From: Lutjanus erythropterus
Lineage: Eukaryota > Chordata > Actinopteri > Lutjaniformes > Lutjanidae
Length of the DNA stretch: 64,000 nt
NCBI GenBank assembly: GCA_020091685.1
Contig: CM034600.1
Coordinates: 6,089,837-6,153,836, forward strand
Direction of reading: 5' to 3'
Positions 13,117 to 39,472 of the stretch are shown piece by piece. Within the stretch, counting starts at the first letter, position 1, and each line of letters starts with the position of its first letter. A program made the position numbers and the translations under genes. The notes below the pieces were generated by a model. The model had not been told where the DNA came from and made no database searches. It was given only the letters and a program-made list of their open reading frames with translations.

Positions 13117-14981
13117 ATGTTACACTCCTTCAGTAACCTCCATGGATGCTCTCTATCACTGCTGTTTGCTTTCTGCTTGTCCCTCATTCTTCTATTCAGC
13201 AACGGATACTCAGAGGCCTCCATGTACCACATAAGAGGTAAGAACTCCTGTTTCACTATGGAATTATTGTTCAAAATCATGTCTGTACACTGTTAGAAAA
13301 AAGGGTTCCAAATTGGTTCTTCCTGAAGGGCTGAGGTTCTACCCAGAACCATTTGTTTTTGAAGAACCCTTTTTGTGAGAAAGGGTTCTTTGTAAGACTA
13401 CAGGTTCCATTAAGAACCCTTTTCATCGAAACGTTTTTTTTAGAAAACAATTGTGCTTTAAGGATTGTTGAAATCCTTGAAGAACTCTTTCATCAAGGGT
13501 TTGTCAAGGGTTATTTGTACCATAATATAAATAGGTTCTCTGTAGAACCCCTTGGTTAGGTTCGAGATAAAAAAAAAACATGGAATATATCAAAAAGTTC
13601 ATAGTAGAACCCACTGAGTATGTTCTAGATAAAACTCTTGGAATATTAAAATCTTGGTAGAGCCCCCTCAGTGTGCTCTAGGCAAAAGCCATGGAATATA
13701 AAAAGATTCACCGTAGAACCCCTTGCCTGTGTTTTCGATAAAACCCATGAAATAAAAAAAAAAGTTCTTGGTAGAACTCCTCTGCATGTGTTCTAGATAA
13801 AACCCTTGAAATATAAAAAGGTTCTCGGTAGAACTCCCTTGGTGAATTCTAGATAAAACACTTTGAATATACTAATGTTCTCGGTAGAACCCCCTTGGTG
13901 GGTTCTCATTGGCACCCTTAGAAGGTGGAAATGTTGTGGATAGAACCTCCAGAGAGGGTTCTAAGTGGAAACATTACAGCATAAAAGAATTCTAGGTGAT
14001 ATATTTCATGGGCAGTTCTAGGTGTAACTCTTTATGTTGGGTTTTAGGTAGAACTCTCTGAAAGGGATCCAAGTGGATCTTTTTTAAAAGCTTTTAACAG
14101 GAACCAAACATGGTTCTCCAATGGAAAAAAGCCAAAGAACCCTTTATGGTTCTAGTCAGCACCGTTATTGCTAAGTGTGCATGACCCCAGCCCAGTCTCA
14201 GGATTGCTACTTTCTGCCAGAAGAGCAGAAATGAAAACTTGTGACTCCTGGTACCTCGAGCCATCAGACCAACCCCAACAACTGGCTGACCGCGGACTTT
14301 GTCCTCTATCCCCTGACCTTGCATTCAGCCCCTTGGGGCTCTTCACAGCAGATCAGTGTGTTCCTATTGATCCCCTTCTCAAGGTGACTGACATACCCCA
14401 TGAGGATAGCTCCCGCAGCCTGCAGGAACGGGAGGATAATTCACTGTGGACGCTAGATTTAGCCTGACCTCTTGCAGCAGGGCTTTATATATTCTACTCT
14501 AAGGTTACGCATTTATAGAATCTGCAAAGTTTTGATGTAACCTCCTGTCAAAGATGTATCTTTTCACCTGGCAGGGTCACGCCTGGAGCTGGAGAGGAAA
14601 AGGAAGGTTAAAAATGTGGACACAAAAGGGATTGATATTTCATTTAGGTTCTCTATTCCACAGGTATCTGTTCATATAAAGACAAGTACTACAAACCAGG
14701 AGAGTCTTTCCGGAGAGGCTGTGACAAGTGCTTCTGTCACGACTTTGGTGTCTACTGCTTTGCGTGAGTAGATTATCCACTTCAGGTCTTATTAATTATT
14801 TCAAAGACTTGAGTCTCATAATCCCTGTTCCCTTTCCATGTCTCTTGTCCGTCCTTCTAGGCCAACAAAGCCCACCTCCTGGCCCAGGAAGTGTCGGCGG
14901 ATCCGGACAGAGTGTGGTTACACAGTCGTTTATAAAGAAAACCCACAGGTGGAGTGCCGACCCTACAGCTGGATTGGATGA
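13117..14981 (+). CDS. Microseminoprotein-like secreted protein (3 coding exons)
   Basis: Coding exons are 13117-13237, 14664-14763 and 14861-14981 (phases 1 and 2, all GT-AG), giving 113 aa; human beta-microseminoprotein is 114 aa. Residues 1-30 include a long hydrophobic run typical of a signal peptide. The mature part holds eight cysteines in the family order: a single Cys, a CDKCFC cluster, GVYC, RKC, TEC and VEC. It ends YTVVYKENPQVEC..YSWIG, close to the C-terminus of beta-microseminoprotein (MSMB). Family members are small secreted proteins, and the mammalian ones are abundant in prostate or mucosal fluids; the fish role is unknown to me. Two family cysteines appear missing (see findings). 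MSMB and MSMP (prostate-associated microseminoprotein) are both possible names; the tail favours MSMB. A possible AATAAA at 16614-16619 would imply a long 3' UTR. Confidence 0.85.
13288..14177. repeat. GGTTCT/AGAACC tandem-repeat element in intron 1
   Basis: The block is built from degenerate units of about 60 bp, each with a GGTTCTnGGTAGAACC-type core, a CTAGATAAAAC segment and a GGAATATAAAAAG segment; at least seven units are visible between about 13530 and 13900. It is bounded by inverted ends: CACTGTTAGAAAAAAGGG on the left, and on the right a sequence whose reverse complement is CACTTAGCAATAACGG. This looks like a non-autonomous DNA transposon with an expanded internal minisatellite. It fills most of the first half of the intron. 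Confidence 0.6.
14178..14663 (+). other. Rest of intron 1 of the microseminoprotein-like gene
   Basis: Non-repetitive and somewhat GC-richer than the flanks. A 99-codon open frame (14168-14467) starts inside the repeat's right edge. It has no recognisable domain and no splice continuity with the gene, so I do not call it. Confidence 0.4.
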
Positions 14982-17181
14982 AATCCTTGGACAATTTTAA
15001 ATGTGGATAATGTGTGATGGGCAGAGAACATACTTTGTGTACAGTATATAGCTGTCAAACTGTTTTGGACAGCTCAACCTTGATGATATTTCTGTAATAA
15101 TGAGGTTTTAACAGGGACAAATCAAGTCATAATTTGATGCGTAAGATCTTACTGGAAACAAGATTTCAACCTTGTCTGTTGACGGTGTTTTATGCAGTTA
15201 TGTGTCTAGATGGTGTTTTGGGCAATAATTCAAACTGGTGCTGTACACAGTAGCGTAACACAGTGGTCAAAGTGCCACATATACCTATGAAGTTCAACAT
15301 CACTTTAGTCAAATGATGATAACTTTATCTGATCTAACATTCATGCGCTAAAGCATGTGTCAAACCCAAAGCCTGTGGGCCTGGCACCTAATTTTATGTG
15401 GTCTGTGAGAACAGCGTCCTTAAACTGCTATGTCCCAGAATGTATCCTGATGTTGTTATCCATACAGTGAAGGCATCTACCCCTAGATATATATGCTCGA
15501 TAATGTATGAGTGTCATACTGGTCAAATTGTTGTAGCTAGTAATGTTAATAGTATACATATATACATGTTGCATTGAAACCTTGCTTGTAGGATAGAAAA
15601 CTGAAATAGCCTTTATTGTTATTTTGACTTTATTACTTATTCAGTGGAAACTAGGCTTGGGCATGATCTATTATTCATACCTTCATACTGTCCTGACATT
15701 ATACTGGTGTGTACAGTATTACAGTGGTATTTGTGTAAAACTTGGCTCAATTGACTGTACTCTATTGTCATAGCGACACTATTCCCACACCTTGAAACAA
15801 CACAAACACACACAGGAGCTCTGCTTCAGTCTTCAGAATCTGCGGTTTTCATTCATTGGCAAACCCAAATCCGCAATGTGCGTTTATGGCACTGCTGCCG
15901 CTCATTTACTCCCAGACCAACAACTTCCCTGCTCACATTCACCATCACTCTCTGCCACCACAGACAGAAATTTGTCTGTCTGTAAAGTTACACACTCGCT
16001 ACGAAACCCTACACTGACAAGTCAGTACTCTGCCGTGTTTGTTAGTTTACCATATTATCATCAGGTCTGAATCCAAAATAATCCCAAACAAAAGTATTTT
16101 TCTTCTTATTTAGAAGTTAGTCATGTAACTTTATCCCCAAAATGCCATGTTTGTCTGCTCAGGTACACTGCAATGCAGAGACTGACCCCTTGTGGCATGT
16201 GCTGTGAACTACAATACAGCACGTCTATGAGTTTAATAGAAAGAGGAGCGTCTGTATTAAGAACGGTATTGAAAATCATACCATCTGGATTTTTTAACAC
16301 CTTTATACAGCCCAAGCCTGGTAGAATTCACTTGTATTGATTACAGTTGCATTCATCAACCACATATATGGAAACGCTGTTAAATTTCTTTGCAGTAATC
16401 TAGTAGTCCACTCACAGTATTTTCTTTGGGTCTTGTCATACACCACAACATGTGGGGAAAAAAATTAGAACTATGGTAACTATTTTTTGTCTTTTTACTC
16501 CCATGATACATCGCCTCGTTGTAACACATCTGTTTCTGGCTAGCTACTTGAGGCTAATGCTGTGTGTACGTTGAAATCATGATGGATAAGAAAGTCATGA
16601 AGACAGGAACTGTAATAAATGGAGTGTAAAAACTGCTGGAGATGTTTAAGTTGTTGGTGTAGCACCTGACAACATTAACTTTAGCATAACTAGCTCCAGA
16701 GTGCTAAAAGAGGCATTTTGCTTAAGGTCCACTTACACAGCCATACTTAGTAGCCATAGTAAGTAAAAGTGCTACTTAAATCACACATCTGCCAGGTCAG
16801 TGTTTTTTGGCGGTCTTCCTATCACATGTAGTGCACTCCATCATGCAGAACTATACACCTCATAAAATATAAATAAAAACAATTCAGATATCACTGGGAC
16901 AAACGTGATCACTATTAGAGATTGTTCTACTTTGTATAGTTCGTTTTCTATAAATTGTATAGTAAATGCATGCTTAATACTTTGCTGTTATTTTTCCTAG
17001 ACTTCTGCTTTCAATGTTAGTTATGAATTAAGTAATTACTAAAACAAATAATAACTAATTGCAGAGGCAATGTAATATGATAACATGTAGATACATTTAT
17101 ATAATGTTGTATTTACAACCGCCCCTTTTAGGGAAACCATAATGCTGACTACACATAGAGAATCAAAGCATTTCACATATA
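14982..17181. other. Downstream flank of the microseminoprotein-like gene
   Basis: No second gene is visible. It presumably holds the 3' UTR. The first AATAAA on the + strand that I find is at 16614-16619 in GTAATAAATGG, followed by a GT-rich stretch. Another lies near 16870. Otherwise AT-rich unique-looking sequence with nothing to name. Confidence 0.4.
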
Positions 17182-18819
17182 CAGTTGTATGAAAAAGTTT
17201 GGGCACCCCTCTGAGGCTGCATAATAATTTACTTTATCTTCACAGGAAATGCTCAAAGTGGCATGCCATTCATTTCCTAATCAAAGCTGAGTACTGGGGT
17301 GTTTTTGAGACAAAAACTTTAAGTGTGGCGATATTCAATTGTATGTAATTAAATCAGAGGTTAGAAATAGGCTGTGCAAAAATTTGGGCACCCTTGTCAT
17401 TTCACTGATTTGAATACCTGTAACTATTTATTGGAATACAAAATTGGTCTGATGAGCTCATTCAGCATTGAACTCCACACACAGGTGTATCCAATCATGA
17501 AAAAAGGTATTTAAGGTGGCCAATTTCAAGGTGTTCTTCTCTTTGACTCTCCTCTGAAGAGTGGCGACATGGGGGCTTCAAAACAACTCTCGAATGACCT
17601 GAAAACAAAGATTACTGAGCATTATGATTTAGGGGAAGGCTACAAAAAGCTATCTCAGAGATTTCAGCTGTCAGTTTCCACTGTGAGGAACATAGTGAGG
17701 AAATGGAAGGCTACAGGCACAGTTCTTGTTAAGGCCAGAAGTGGCAGGCCACGAAAAATATCAGAGAGGCAAAGGCGAAGGATGGTGAGAATGGTCAAAA
17801 ACAACCCACAGACCACCTCCAAAGACCTTCAAGATCATCTTGCATCAGATGGTGTGGATGTGCATCGTTCAACAATTCAGCGCACTTTGCACAAGGAAAA
17901 GCTGTATGGGAGAGTGATGCGGAAGAAGCCTTTTCTGAGCACACGCCACAAACGGAGTCGCTTGAGGTATGCAGAAGCACATTTGGACAAGCCAGCTTCA
18001 TTTTGGAATAAGGTGCTGTGGAGTGATGAGACAAAGATTGAGTTATTTGGGCATAACAAGCGCCGTTATGGATGGCGGCAGAAGAACACAGCATTCCAAG
18101 AAAAAAACTTGTTACCCACAGTAAAATTTGGTGGAGGTTCCATCATGCTGTGGGGCTGTGTGGCGAGTGCTGGTACTGGGAATCTTGTTAAAGTTGAGGG
18201 TCGCATGGATTCCATTCAATACCAGCAAATTCTTGAGAATAATGTTCAAGAATCCGTCACAAAGTTGAAGTTACGCCGGGGCTGGATATTTCAACAAGAC
18301 AACGACCCAAAACACTGCTCAAAATCTTCTCAGGCATTCATGCAGAGGAACAAATACAATGTTCTGGAATGGCCATCCCAGTCCCCAGACTTAAATATCA
18401 TTGAAAATCTGTGGGATGATTTGAAGCGGGCTGTCCATGCTCGGAAACCATCGAACCTGACTGAACTAGAGATGTTTTGTAAGGAAGAATGGTCCAAAAT
18501 ACCTTCATCTAGAATCCAGACACTTATTGCAGGCTATAGGAAGCGTCTGGTGGCTGTTATTTTTTCAAAAGGGGGCTCAACTAAATATTGATGGGATTTT
18601 TCTGTTGGGGTGCCCAAATTTATGCACGTGTCTAATTTTGTTTTGATTCATATTGCACATTTACTGTTAATCCAATAAACCTCATTTCACCACTGAAATA
18701 TTACTGTGTCCATCAGTTATTTGATAGATCAAAATGAAGTTGCTGATACAAACACCCAATGATTTATAAATGAAAATGATGGAAATTGTCAGGGGTGCCC
18801 AAACTTTTTCATACAACTG
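17182..18819 (+). mobile_element. Complete Tc1/mariner-family DNA transposon, 1,638 bp
   Basis: The element begins CAGTTGTATGAAAAAGTTTG and ends with the exact reverse complement; the outer 29 bp match perfectly. It is flanked by TA on both sides (17180-17181 and 18820-18821), the target duplication of this superfamily. A second, inner copy of the repeat (AAATTTGGGCACCC at about 17380, its inverse at 18608-18621) gives each end two direct repeats, the IR/DR layout seen in the Sleeping Beauty group. The single gene inside is uninterrupted. It sits between the 3' ends of the microseminoprotein-like and SRPK-like genes. Confidence 0.95.
17569..18591 (+). CDS. Tc1/mariner transposase, intact DD34E, 340 aa
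   Basis: This protein would cut and paste the surrounding element by binding its terminal repeats. Residues 1-110 form the paired-like DNA-binding part: a first helix-turn-helix (LSVSTVRNIVRKW at 34-46), a GRPRKIS hook at 59-65, then a second helix-turn-helix. The catalytic triad is complete: D153 (LWSDETK), D244 (FQQDNDPKH) and E279 (LNIIENLW), i.e. DD34E with the same numbering as the 340-residue Sleeping Beauty transposase. The glycine-rich box FGGGSIMLWG (187-196) is present. There is no stop or frameshift, and the ATG is preceded by a short leader inside the element. Integrity suggests recent activity or recent arrival; activity is not shown. Confidence 0.95.
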   Translation: MGASKQLSNDLKTKITEHYDLGEGYKKLSQRFQLSVSTVRNIVRKWKATGTVLVKARSGRPRKISERQRRRMVRMVKNNPQTTSKDLQDHLASDGVDVHRSTIQRTLHKEKLYGRVMRKKPFLSTRHKRSRLRYAEAHLDKPASFWNKVLWSDETKIELFGHNKRRYGWRQKNTAFQEKNLLPTVKFGGGSIMLWGCVASAGTGNLVKVEGRMDSIQYQQILENNVQESVTKLKLRRGWIFQQDNDPKHCSKSSQAFMQRNKYNVLEWPSQSPDLNIIENLWDDLKRAVHARKPSNLTELEMFCKEEWSKIPSSRIQTLIAGYRKRLVAVIFSKGGSTKY

Positions 18820-19028
18820 TAGTACTTCATGGTGCATTAAAGTTTACATTTCCAGTAATAATGATGGGAAAAAAAGACAGGAGCAAGAGGGTCAAGGGTC
18901 TAGTAGGTGTTGTTGTATATTGTACAGATCATAAATTCCTGTTGTACATTTGTTGTTTGTGATTTTTTTATATAAATAAAATTGACATGATGTGACTTAC
19001 TGTACATTTGCACAGAAATTAATCTGCC

Positions 19029-19034
19029 TTTATT
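19029..19034 (-). terminator. Candidate polyadenylation signal of the SRPK-like gene
   Basis: AATAAA on the - strand (TTTATT on +) lies about 545 nt beyond the stop codon at 19578. T/GT-rich sequence follows on the transcribed strand. It is the first good hexamer downstream, so a short 3' UTR is likely. Confidence 0.5.
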
Positions 19035-19577
19035 GTTTAAAGCTGTTCATGACACTGTACAAAAAGTAAATGGGAAGCCTCCTTAAAGTACATAAATGAG
19101 AAAGATCATGACATGTATACACGTTTTGTATCATTCATATGATAAAAAAAAACATGTATACATTAGTTAATTTATAACATTCACTCTTATTGAATATCCT
19201 CAGTCAAAGTTTGTATCAAATTGACAATTTCACACTGGCTAGCGGTGCCAATGTAGCAAGAAAGAATACATAATCATCATTAAAAGAGCTGCTACTTAAC
19301 TCAAAGCAGTCAAAGACTTACAGCAGCTACGTAAGGAAAGATCCATGTAAAAAACAACCTCAGCAGCATAAAGTGCATAATAGGGCTCCGGTGGAAAAGG
19401 ACATCCTATTCTCTATCATATTCCTCTAGTATAAAAAATCAAAGATGCATTTTCAGCATCTAACAGATTGAGTCAGTGGCTGGTATATTCTGAAATTGGC
19501 CATGTCGAGCCGCTGAAAACATCTGGCAGTGGAGACAGGCAGATGGGGATGAGCCCTGTAGGGCCTTTAGGAGGCTA

Positions 19578-34115
<14,538 letters not shown>

Positions 34116-34482
34116 GGTGTGGTTCAGCAGATGCAGCCTGCAGACACAGCGGCCAGCGAAGCAGTCAGAGAGCAGCTATCTTGAATTTAAAAAGTGGTGG
34201 ATATCTGCCGCCTGCAGAAGAGGTCAGATCTTTATGAATTAAGAAAGAGACACTTACAGTACAATAAATGCAAGTGAAGCTGCAGCACCTTGAAAGTTGC
34301 AGTCCTTGAAAACCGTTGAGCAGTTGAGAGGTGGTGTTGAGGAGGGGGCGAGGGTGTCTGGTAGATCTCTCAGGAGACTGGGAACGCCGGCCAGCAGCAG
34401 TAGTCAGCAGGGTCTAAACATGGAAATCCCCAGCAGCCTCTTAACTCACCGCCTGTCAGGCCTTTACCTGCTTCACTGTGCG

Positions 34483-34489
34483 ATTTATA
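34483..34489 (-). promoter_or_regulatory. Candidate TATA box for the SRPK-like gene
   Basis: On the - strand, GGGATATAAATCGCACAG lies about 370 bp upstream of the ATG at 34115. Initiation 25-30 bp downstream would give an unspliced 5' UTR of about 340 nt. No other element is convincing, so this is only positional. Confidence 0.3.
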
Positions 34490-34499
34490 TCCCTCACTC

Positions 34500-36749
34500 A
34501 CTCCTGGTAGAGAATAAATCTGCAGCTCACTCCCTCTCTCTATCTGTATCTCTATTCCTCGATATCTCTTTGTCTGCCACTGTGGGAAAGCCACAACAGA
34601 GAGCAGAGGAGTGTCGTGTGAGGCCAAACACACCGAGGGAGGAGAGAGTGTGGCAGCTGCTGGCACGGGGAGTTTGACCTTTGGGCTGCAGGGATCGCGG
34701 ATTTCTAAACCTGGCTTGAGAATGGGATCCCCGTCCTCCAACACGATATAAAGTATCACAATAAAGTCATGAGGTCAGCTGGTTCAAAACTGGGCATCCG
34801 TTGCTGTCCTTTTCACATCTGTGACATTACCCATTAGATGCTGGCACTTGAAGCTATAGACAATGATGTATGTGGTCAATATCATTTGAAGAACTTTCCT
34901 GCTAAATAAAAGCATATATGCCAAATCTGACCCTTTGATCATTTAGAAATATAAAAAAAAGTATATAATTGTGATTTTATTTAAATAACCTGCTAACAAG
35001 TTCATGGGTAATAACATTGTTTGATCATTAAGTGCAGACACACTTATTATAACAAGCACAAATTCACAATAGCTGTGCCTTCCACAAGAGTCTATGAGAA
35101 ACAGTTCATAAGTTATGGAAGGGGGCGTGGCTAAAGGGCAACAAGTGGGGCATTAGTTACCAATGAAAAGGAACTTTGCTGAGTGCCATGATGCCTCTCA
35201 CAAGAGATGATGATGATTTTGGTCATGTTACATGAGTACATTTAGAAGTCAGACACCTTTTTGTTATAGGCTCCTCCCACTGTCACACACCTCCCTTTTG
35301 CCAGTTGGCATGAACAGTTAATAAGCTGTCCTTTGGCTCAAGACCAACCTTTCCATAAAATCCTATTCAGGTCTGTGAGTCCTTTGAAAGTTACGCACCT
35401 TTTTGCGATAGGTCACTCCTGTTACCACGCCCACTTTTAGCCAAGTGGCCAAACCACAAACGCACACCTTCCCACACACACACAATTGACCTCAGTGCCA
35501 AATTCCAGCCACCTAGGTCAAAAACTGCAGCTGCCAAAGGGTGCACTGCGTAAACCCAGGCTGTTTAAGCACAGAGACTTTATTAAAGTCAAACTCAACA
35601 CTGTGTTTATCAAATGTGCAACATGGAAGTTCTGCTGCTCTCTTTTTCATTTAAAACAATAACAAAAGGTGCAGTTTGATGACATCTGATGAGGCATGAG
35701 ATGATGGGAGTTGTTTTTATCATTGTTAAACAACCACAGATGAAGATCCATCTGATATGACTCAGGCAGAAATCATGTTCATGGACGACGTAATTGAGTT
35801 TAGTTTATGTTATGTTTAGTCACGTTTGTCGACTTTCTTCCTCACTCTCTGACGTGTCTGACATACCTTCACTTAAGTTATAGCAACATGACCATTGTTG
35901 GAAATATTTGCGAAAATGTTAGAATAAAACTCAACAAAATATTTAACGTATGTTTAGCATTTTTAGACATTTTAATGCATGAAAAGTTACATGTCATACC
36001 TAACATACATACGTACATAATGTTACATTGGAAACTAATAAAGTGAGAAAAAAAGGTGCATTGTTTTACACATTTAAATTCCTACCTTTACAGGTCAGAC
36101 ATAGGAAATGTCAGTGCCTGGCACATTGGCACTTTACTTTTTTCACATCGGGGGCCAGTTTCACAAAGATATTTTAGACTAGTCTGCAGTGTTAGACTAG
36201 TATTAATTTTGCTCATACATTAGTCTATTGCAAGTTAGACCATCTCACAAAAATAAAGACTGACTAACTTTAAGCCCAAAAAACTGATCAGTAGCACACG
36301 TGGGAAAAAATACAGTGACAGTAAACAGTGTTAATCCCACCATGCAGAGGAGGAACAATTATGTTCAAAGCAGATCTAAAAATATGTTACAAGATACAAA
36401 GAAATCATTGTTTTCTCCATAACAATGTTAGCAAACCACAAATTATGAGCCATGTTTCCTCTTTTTTGTTGTTATCAGATTTTTTTTTTTGTATCATTAC
36501 ACTCTTTGCTGAACTTCCCAAGTAAAATTTCCTTATCCTTGTAAACCATAGTCACAGTCTGTCTTTGTGAAACCAGATCCTGGCCCTCTTTAAAAAAGCA
36601 GATATGCAAAAGAAGTGGAGCTAAACACAAGTTTTCCATGCAAACTATAAAAGTATTTTTTGGGGGGGAACAAGAGTCATTCTGTGTGAAAACATGTGGT
36701 GCAATCTTTCTAAATATACATACACTCAATGTTTCAACCTTCATCACTC

Positions 36750-36750
<1 letters not shown>
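34500..36750. other. Intergenic, SRPK 5' flank
   Basis: No gene is visible. 35090-35560 has GGGGGCGTGGCTAAAGG and a later CACGCCCACTTTTAGCCAAG in inverted arrangement, suggesting a dispersed repeat of about 450 bp. 36140-36290 (CCAGTTTCACAAAGATATTT) is also repeat-like. Confidence 0.35.

Positions 36751-36751
<1 letters not shown>

Positions 36752-36824
<73 letters not shown>
36752..36824. repeat. (GT)n microsatellite, about 72 bp
   Basis: A near-perfect GT run of some 36 units. The open frames through it are artefacts. Confidence 0.95.
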
Positions 36825-36825
<1 letters not shown>

Positions 36826-36829
36826 ACGC

Positions 36830-39260
36830 ACAGATGCAAACTTTCCACAGCCTGATTCTCTGCTTTCTGTTGCCAGCACTCAGTTGTTAACACTCTCCCT
36901 TTCTGACACGGCGCAAGATTTCCTGGCTTGATACTGCAGAACCAAAGGGCTGCTGGGTAATAAAGCACAGAGCACAGTGAAAGTGTTGAAGGGGCAGAAA
37001 CGAGAGGTGAGATGAGATGTGTGTTATGCGTATGTCTGGGGTATGATGGGACTTGAATGTGAGAACACTCGGCCTTCACCTTTCAGATAGCGAGGGCCTC
37101 TTGACCTCACGTGAATAACTGCTCATAATCAGATGACATGTGACCACAGATCCTGACTGCGCTGTGGAGCACACTATGGTTAAGTGTTGTTCTCACTAAG
37201 GGCGTGTTACTGTATATAAAAATACACGTTAATGAGGCCAACATGGCAAAAAATTTTACATATGTTGTACAGTTTTGAAAGTCTGTTGAAAAGTCAGATG
37301 TGCAGTACATACAGTGCAGGTACTCAAGGCACCACCTCCAGGGGGACACAGTGTTTTATGCTCCCCCAAGGTTTAAGTTCAAAGTTCATGGGGCAATGAC
37401 CCCCCAGCTCCTGAGGCAAAGCAGGAAAAAGCAGTTGTGAAAACGTCATAGACCTTCATTTGCATGATGAAGCTTAGCATGTGTCATGTTACCAGCCAAG
37501 CACACTGAGCGCTTTAGTTAACAAGCGCCTTGAATTCAGACACATCTGACCGTTAGTACAGTAGGTACAGTAACTTGTGGCTCTACCATCAGAATTAGGC
37601 CGACACAACATGACGTCTGTCACCTGCTCTGCATGGAAATACTTCAAAAGATTAAACGGTGAAGATGCAAAGTGTGCGCTGTGCTCTAACAAAATCCAAA
37701 ATCTCACACCAAATGAGAATTTGTAGAGATTTGCTTTTTAATTTTGAGTAATTTTTAAATTTATTAGGCTGACAGTTTGTAACATAGCGGTGCGCACTGT
37801 GCAAGCCTTCTGCTGGAGTTAAAGCAGCAGCCTCTGAACGCGAACAGAATATGGAATCAGTCTCAGCTCAACAGAATGACTTTGAATATAATATGAGGAA
37901 TTGTAAAATATCACTTCCATCAGGCTGTTCAGTCAAACAGCGACAAATCACGGGCAATAAACTTTATAAATTATACAAATATATATTACGAATTTGAAAA
38001 CTGCAGAAAAATCTGGAGGCGTGGAACTAGAAAAAATGTTACCAGACCACTGTTACCCATTCTTCATCTCTGCTTGAGGCTAGAGGCACGAAGCTACATT
38101 AGCCGCTAACACCCCTGATCCTCTGCTTGATCTGTCAGCTGTCAAGTGGCATCATGGGTAATGTAGGCACCAGTTTTTGACAAGTGACAAAAATGCATGA
38201 AATTAAAAACGTCAATATCTCTGGTGCTGTTGTACATCGATTTTGAATGTTTTCTTTTGTAAACTTTTCATCGTCAGTTTGACAATGGATGACGCCTCCA
38301 AAGTCCCGCTCCTTTGTGCTCTGAGAAACCTTTGGTCAAAAGGGTCAATCGAAGTGCAATGCTAAAGTTTGTGGAGTTTGAGGCTGACAGCTAGCTTAGC
38401 TTTTCACAAAGACTGGAGGCAGGGTTAAAAGCCTGCTCTGCCCAAAGGTTAAAAGGTAAACCTTCCAGCATCTCTAAGTTAACACTTTATATCTCCTTTC
38501 TTTAATCTGCACTGAAAATCTTTAATTAAATTGTAATTTTACAAAGAATTCTGAGCTGGTGCTCTCTCTTGCCCCGGCCGGTGACCTCCTCAAAGTAGTT
38601 CCATCATGTAACTATTATGTTCCATTATGTAGTTATTTACCCATGCTTTCAGGCTTATGCTAAGCTAATAGCCCATAGTTAGCACATACACATGAAAATG
38701 GTCTTGATTTTCTCATCTAACTCTTAGCAAATAAATGAAAAAACTTTTCCTCTTTAACATCAGTTCCAAGGCACAGTTCAGGCCGGTGAGCCTGGCACAG
38801 GTGTGATCTGAGCTTTCTTTTTGGTGCCAGTGAGAAGCCAAGCAGCAGCATTTTGAACTATTAAAAACTCTGTGAATTATGCGTAGACAGGGTGCTGGAA
38901 GCCTTGTATGCACACACTGGTTGGACAAAGTGACACGAACGTTTGAAACAGCACAGCCTTGAAACAAACCTAGATCTGCTTTTATTTGTGTCACAGATAA
39001 GCGAATTCAGCTGCAGTGTATGATCATTTGTGAGACTGCAGTTAGTGGTGGTTGCCCAGCCTCTCTGATACTACAGTTTCAAAAGGAACCAAACATATTG
39101 TGGTCTCTGTTGTATTGCATTTTATTACAGTGTGCAGGTGCTCCAGTCCTCCTGTGTCCTGCTATTACTGTCTAATGTTGGTCCAGTCTTAAGCTGAAAA
39201 GCCTGAGCTGGCTGTGACTATTTTTCCATTTGTAATAAGACACTTCCCACAGGAGCAGGG
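36830..39260. other. Intergenic, unassigned
   Basis: No exon chain, RNA gene or clear element is visible on either strand. Confidence 0.35.
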
Positions 39261-39263
39261 AGC

Positions 39264-39264
<1 letters not shown>

Positions 39265-39299
<35 letters not shown>
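39265..39299. repeat. (GT)n microsatellite, about 34 bp
   Basis: Pure GT run, flanked by GAGC and GCTGAG. Confidence 0.95.
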
Positions 39300-39301
<2 letters not shown>

Positions 39302-39472
39302 AGAGACACTATAACAGCACCTGCAAGGATCTAGATCACTGGGTTAGTAGGGAGTTTTACACCATGGCACATATTTATTCCAGTTTAACCTCTGAAACTT
39401 AAGACTAAATTGATATTTCATGAAATAACCAAACATTTACTGTATCAGAAACACTGAAAACATAATAAGGTG

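Noticed and set aside
14168..14467. 99-codon open frame in intron 1 of the microseminoprotein-like gene
   Set aside because: Starts at the edge of the GGTTCT element, no known motif, no splice link to the gene.
17795..18094. Antisense frames within the transposase
   Set aside because: Shadows of the real + strand transposase frame.
34297..34759. Overlapping 126- and 129-codon frames upstream of SRPK exon 1
   Set aside because: Neither shows a domain or joins the kinase; the region fits promoter/5' UTR better.
36475..37079. Open frames containing long HT or CV repeats
   Set aside because: Produced by the GT microsatellite at 36752-36824.
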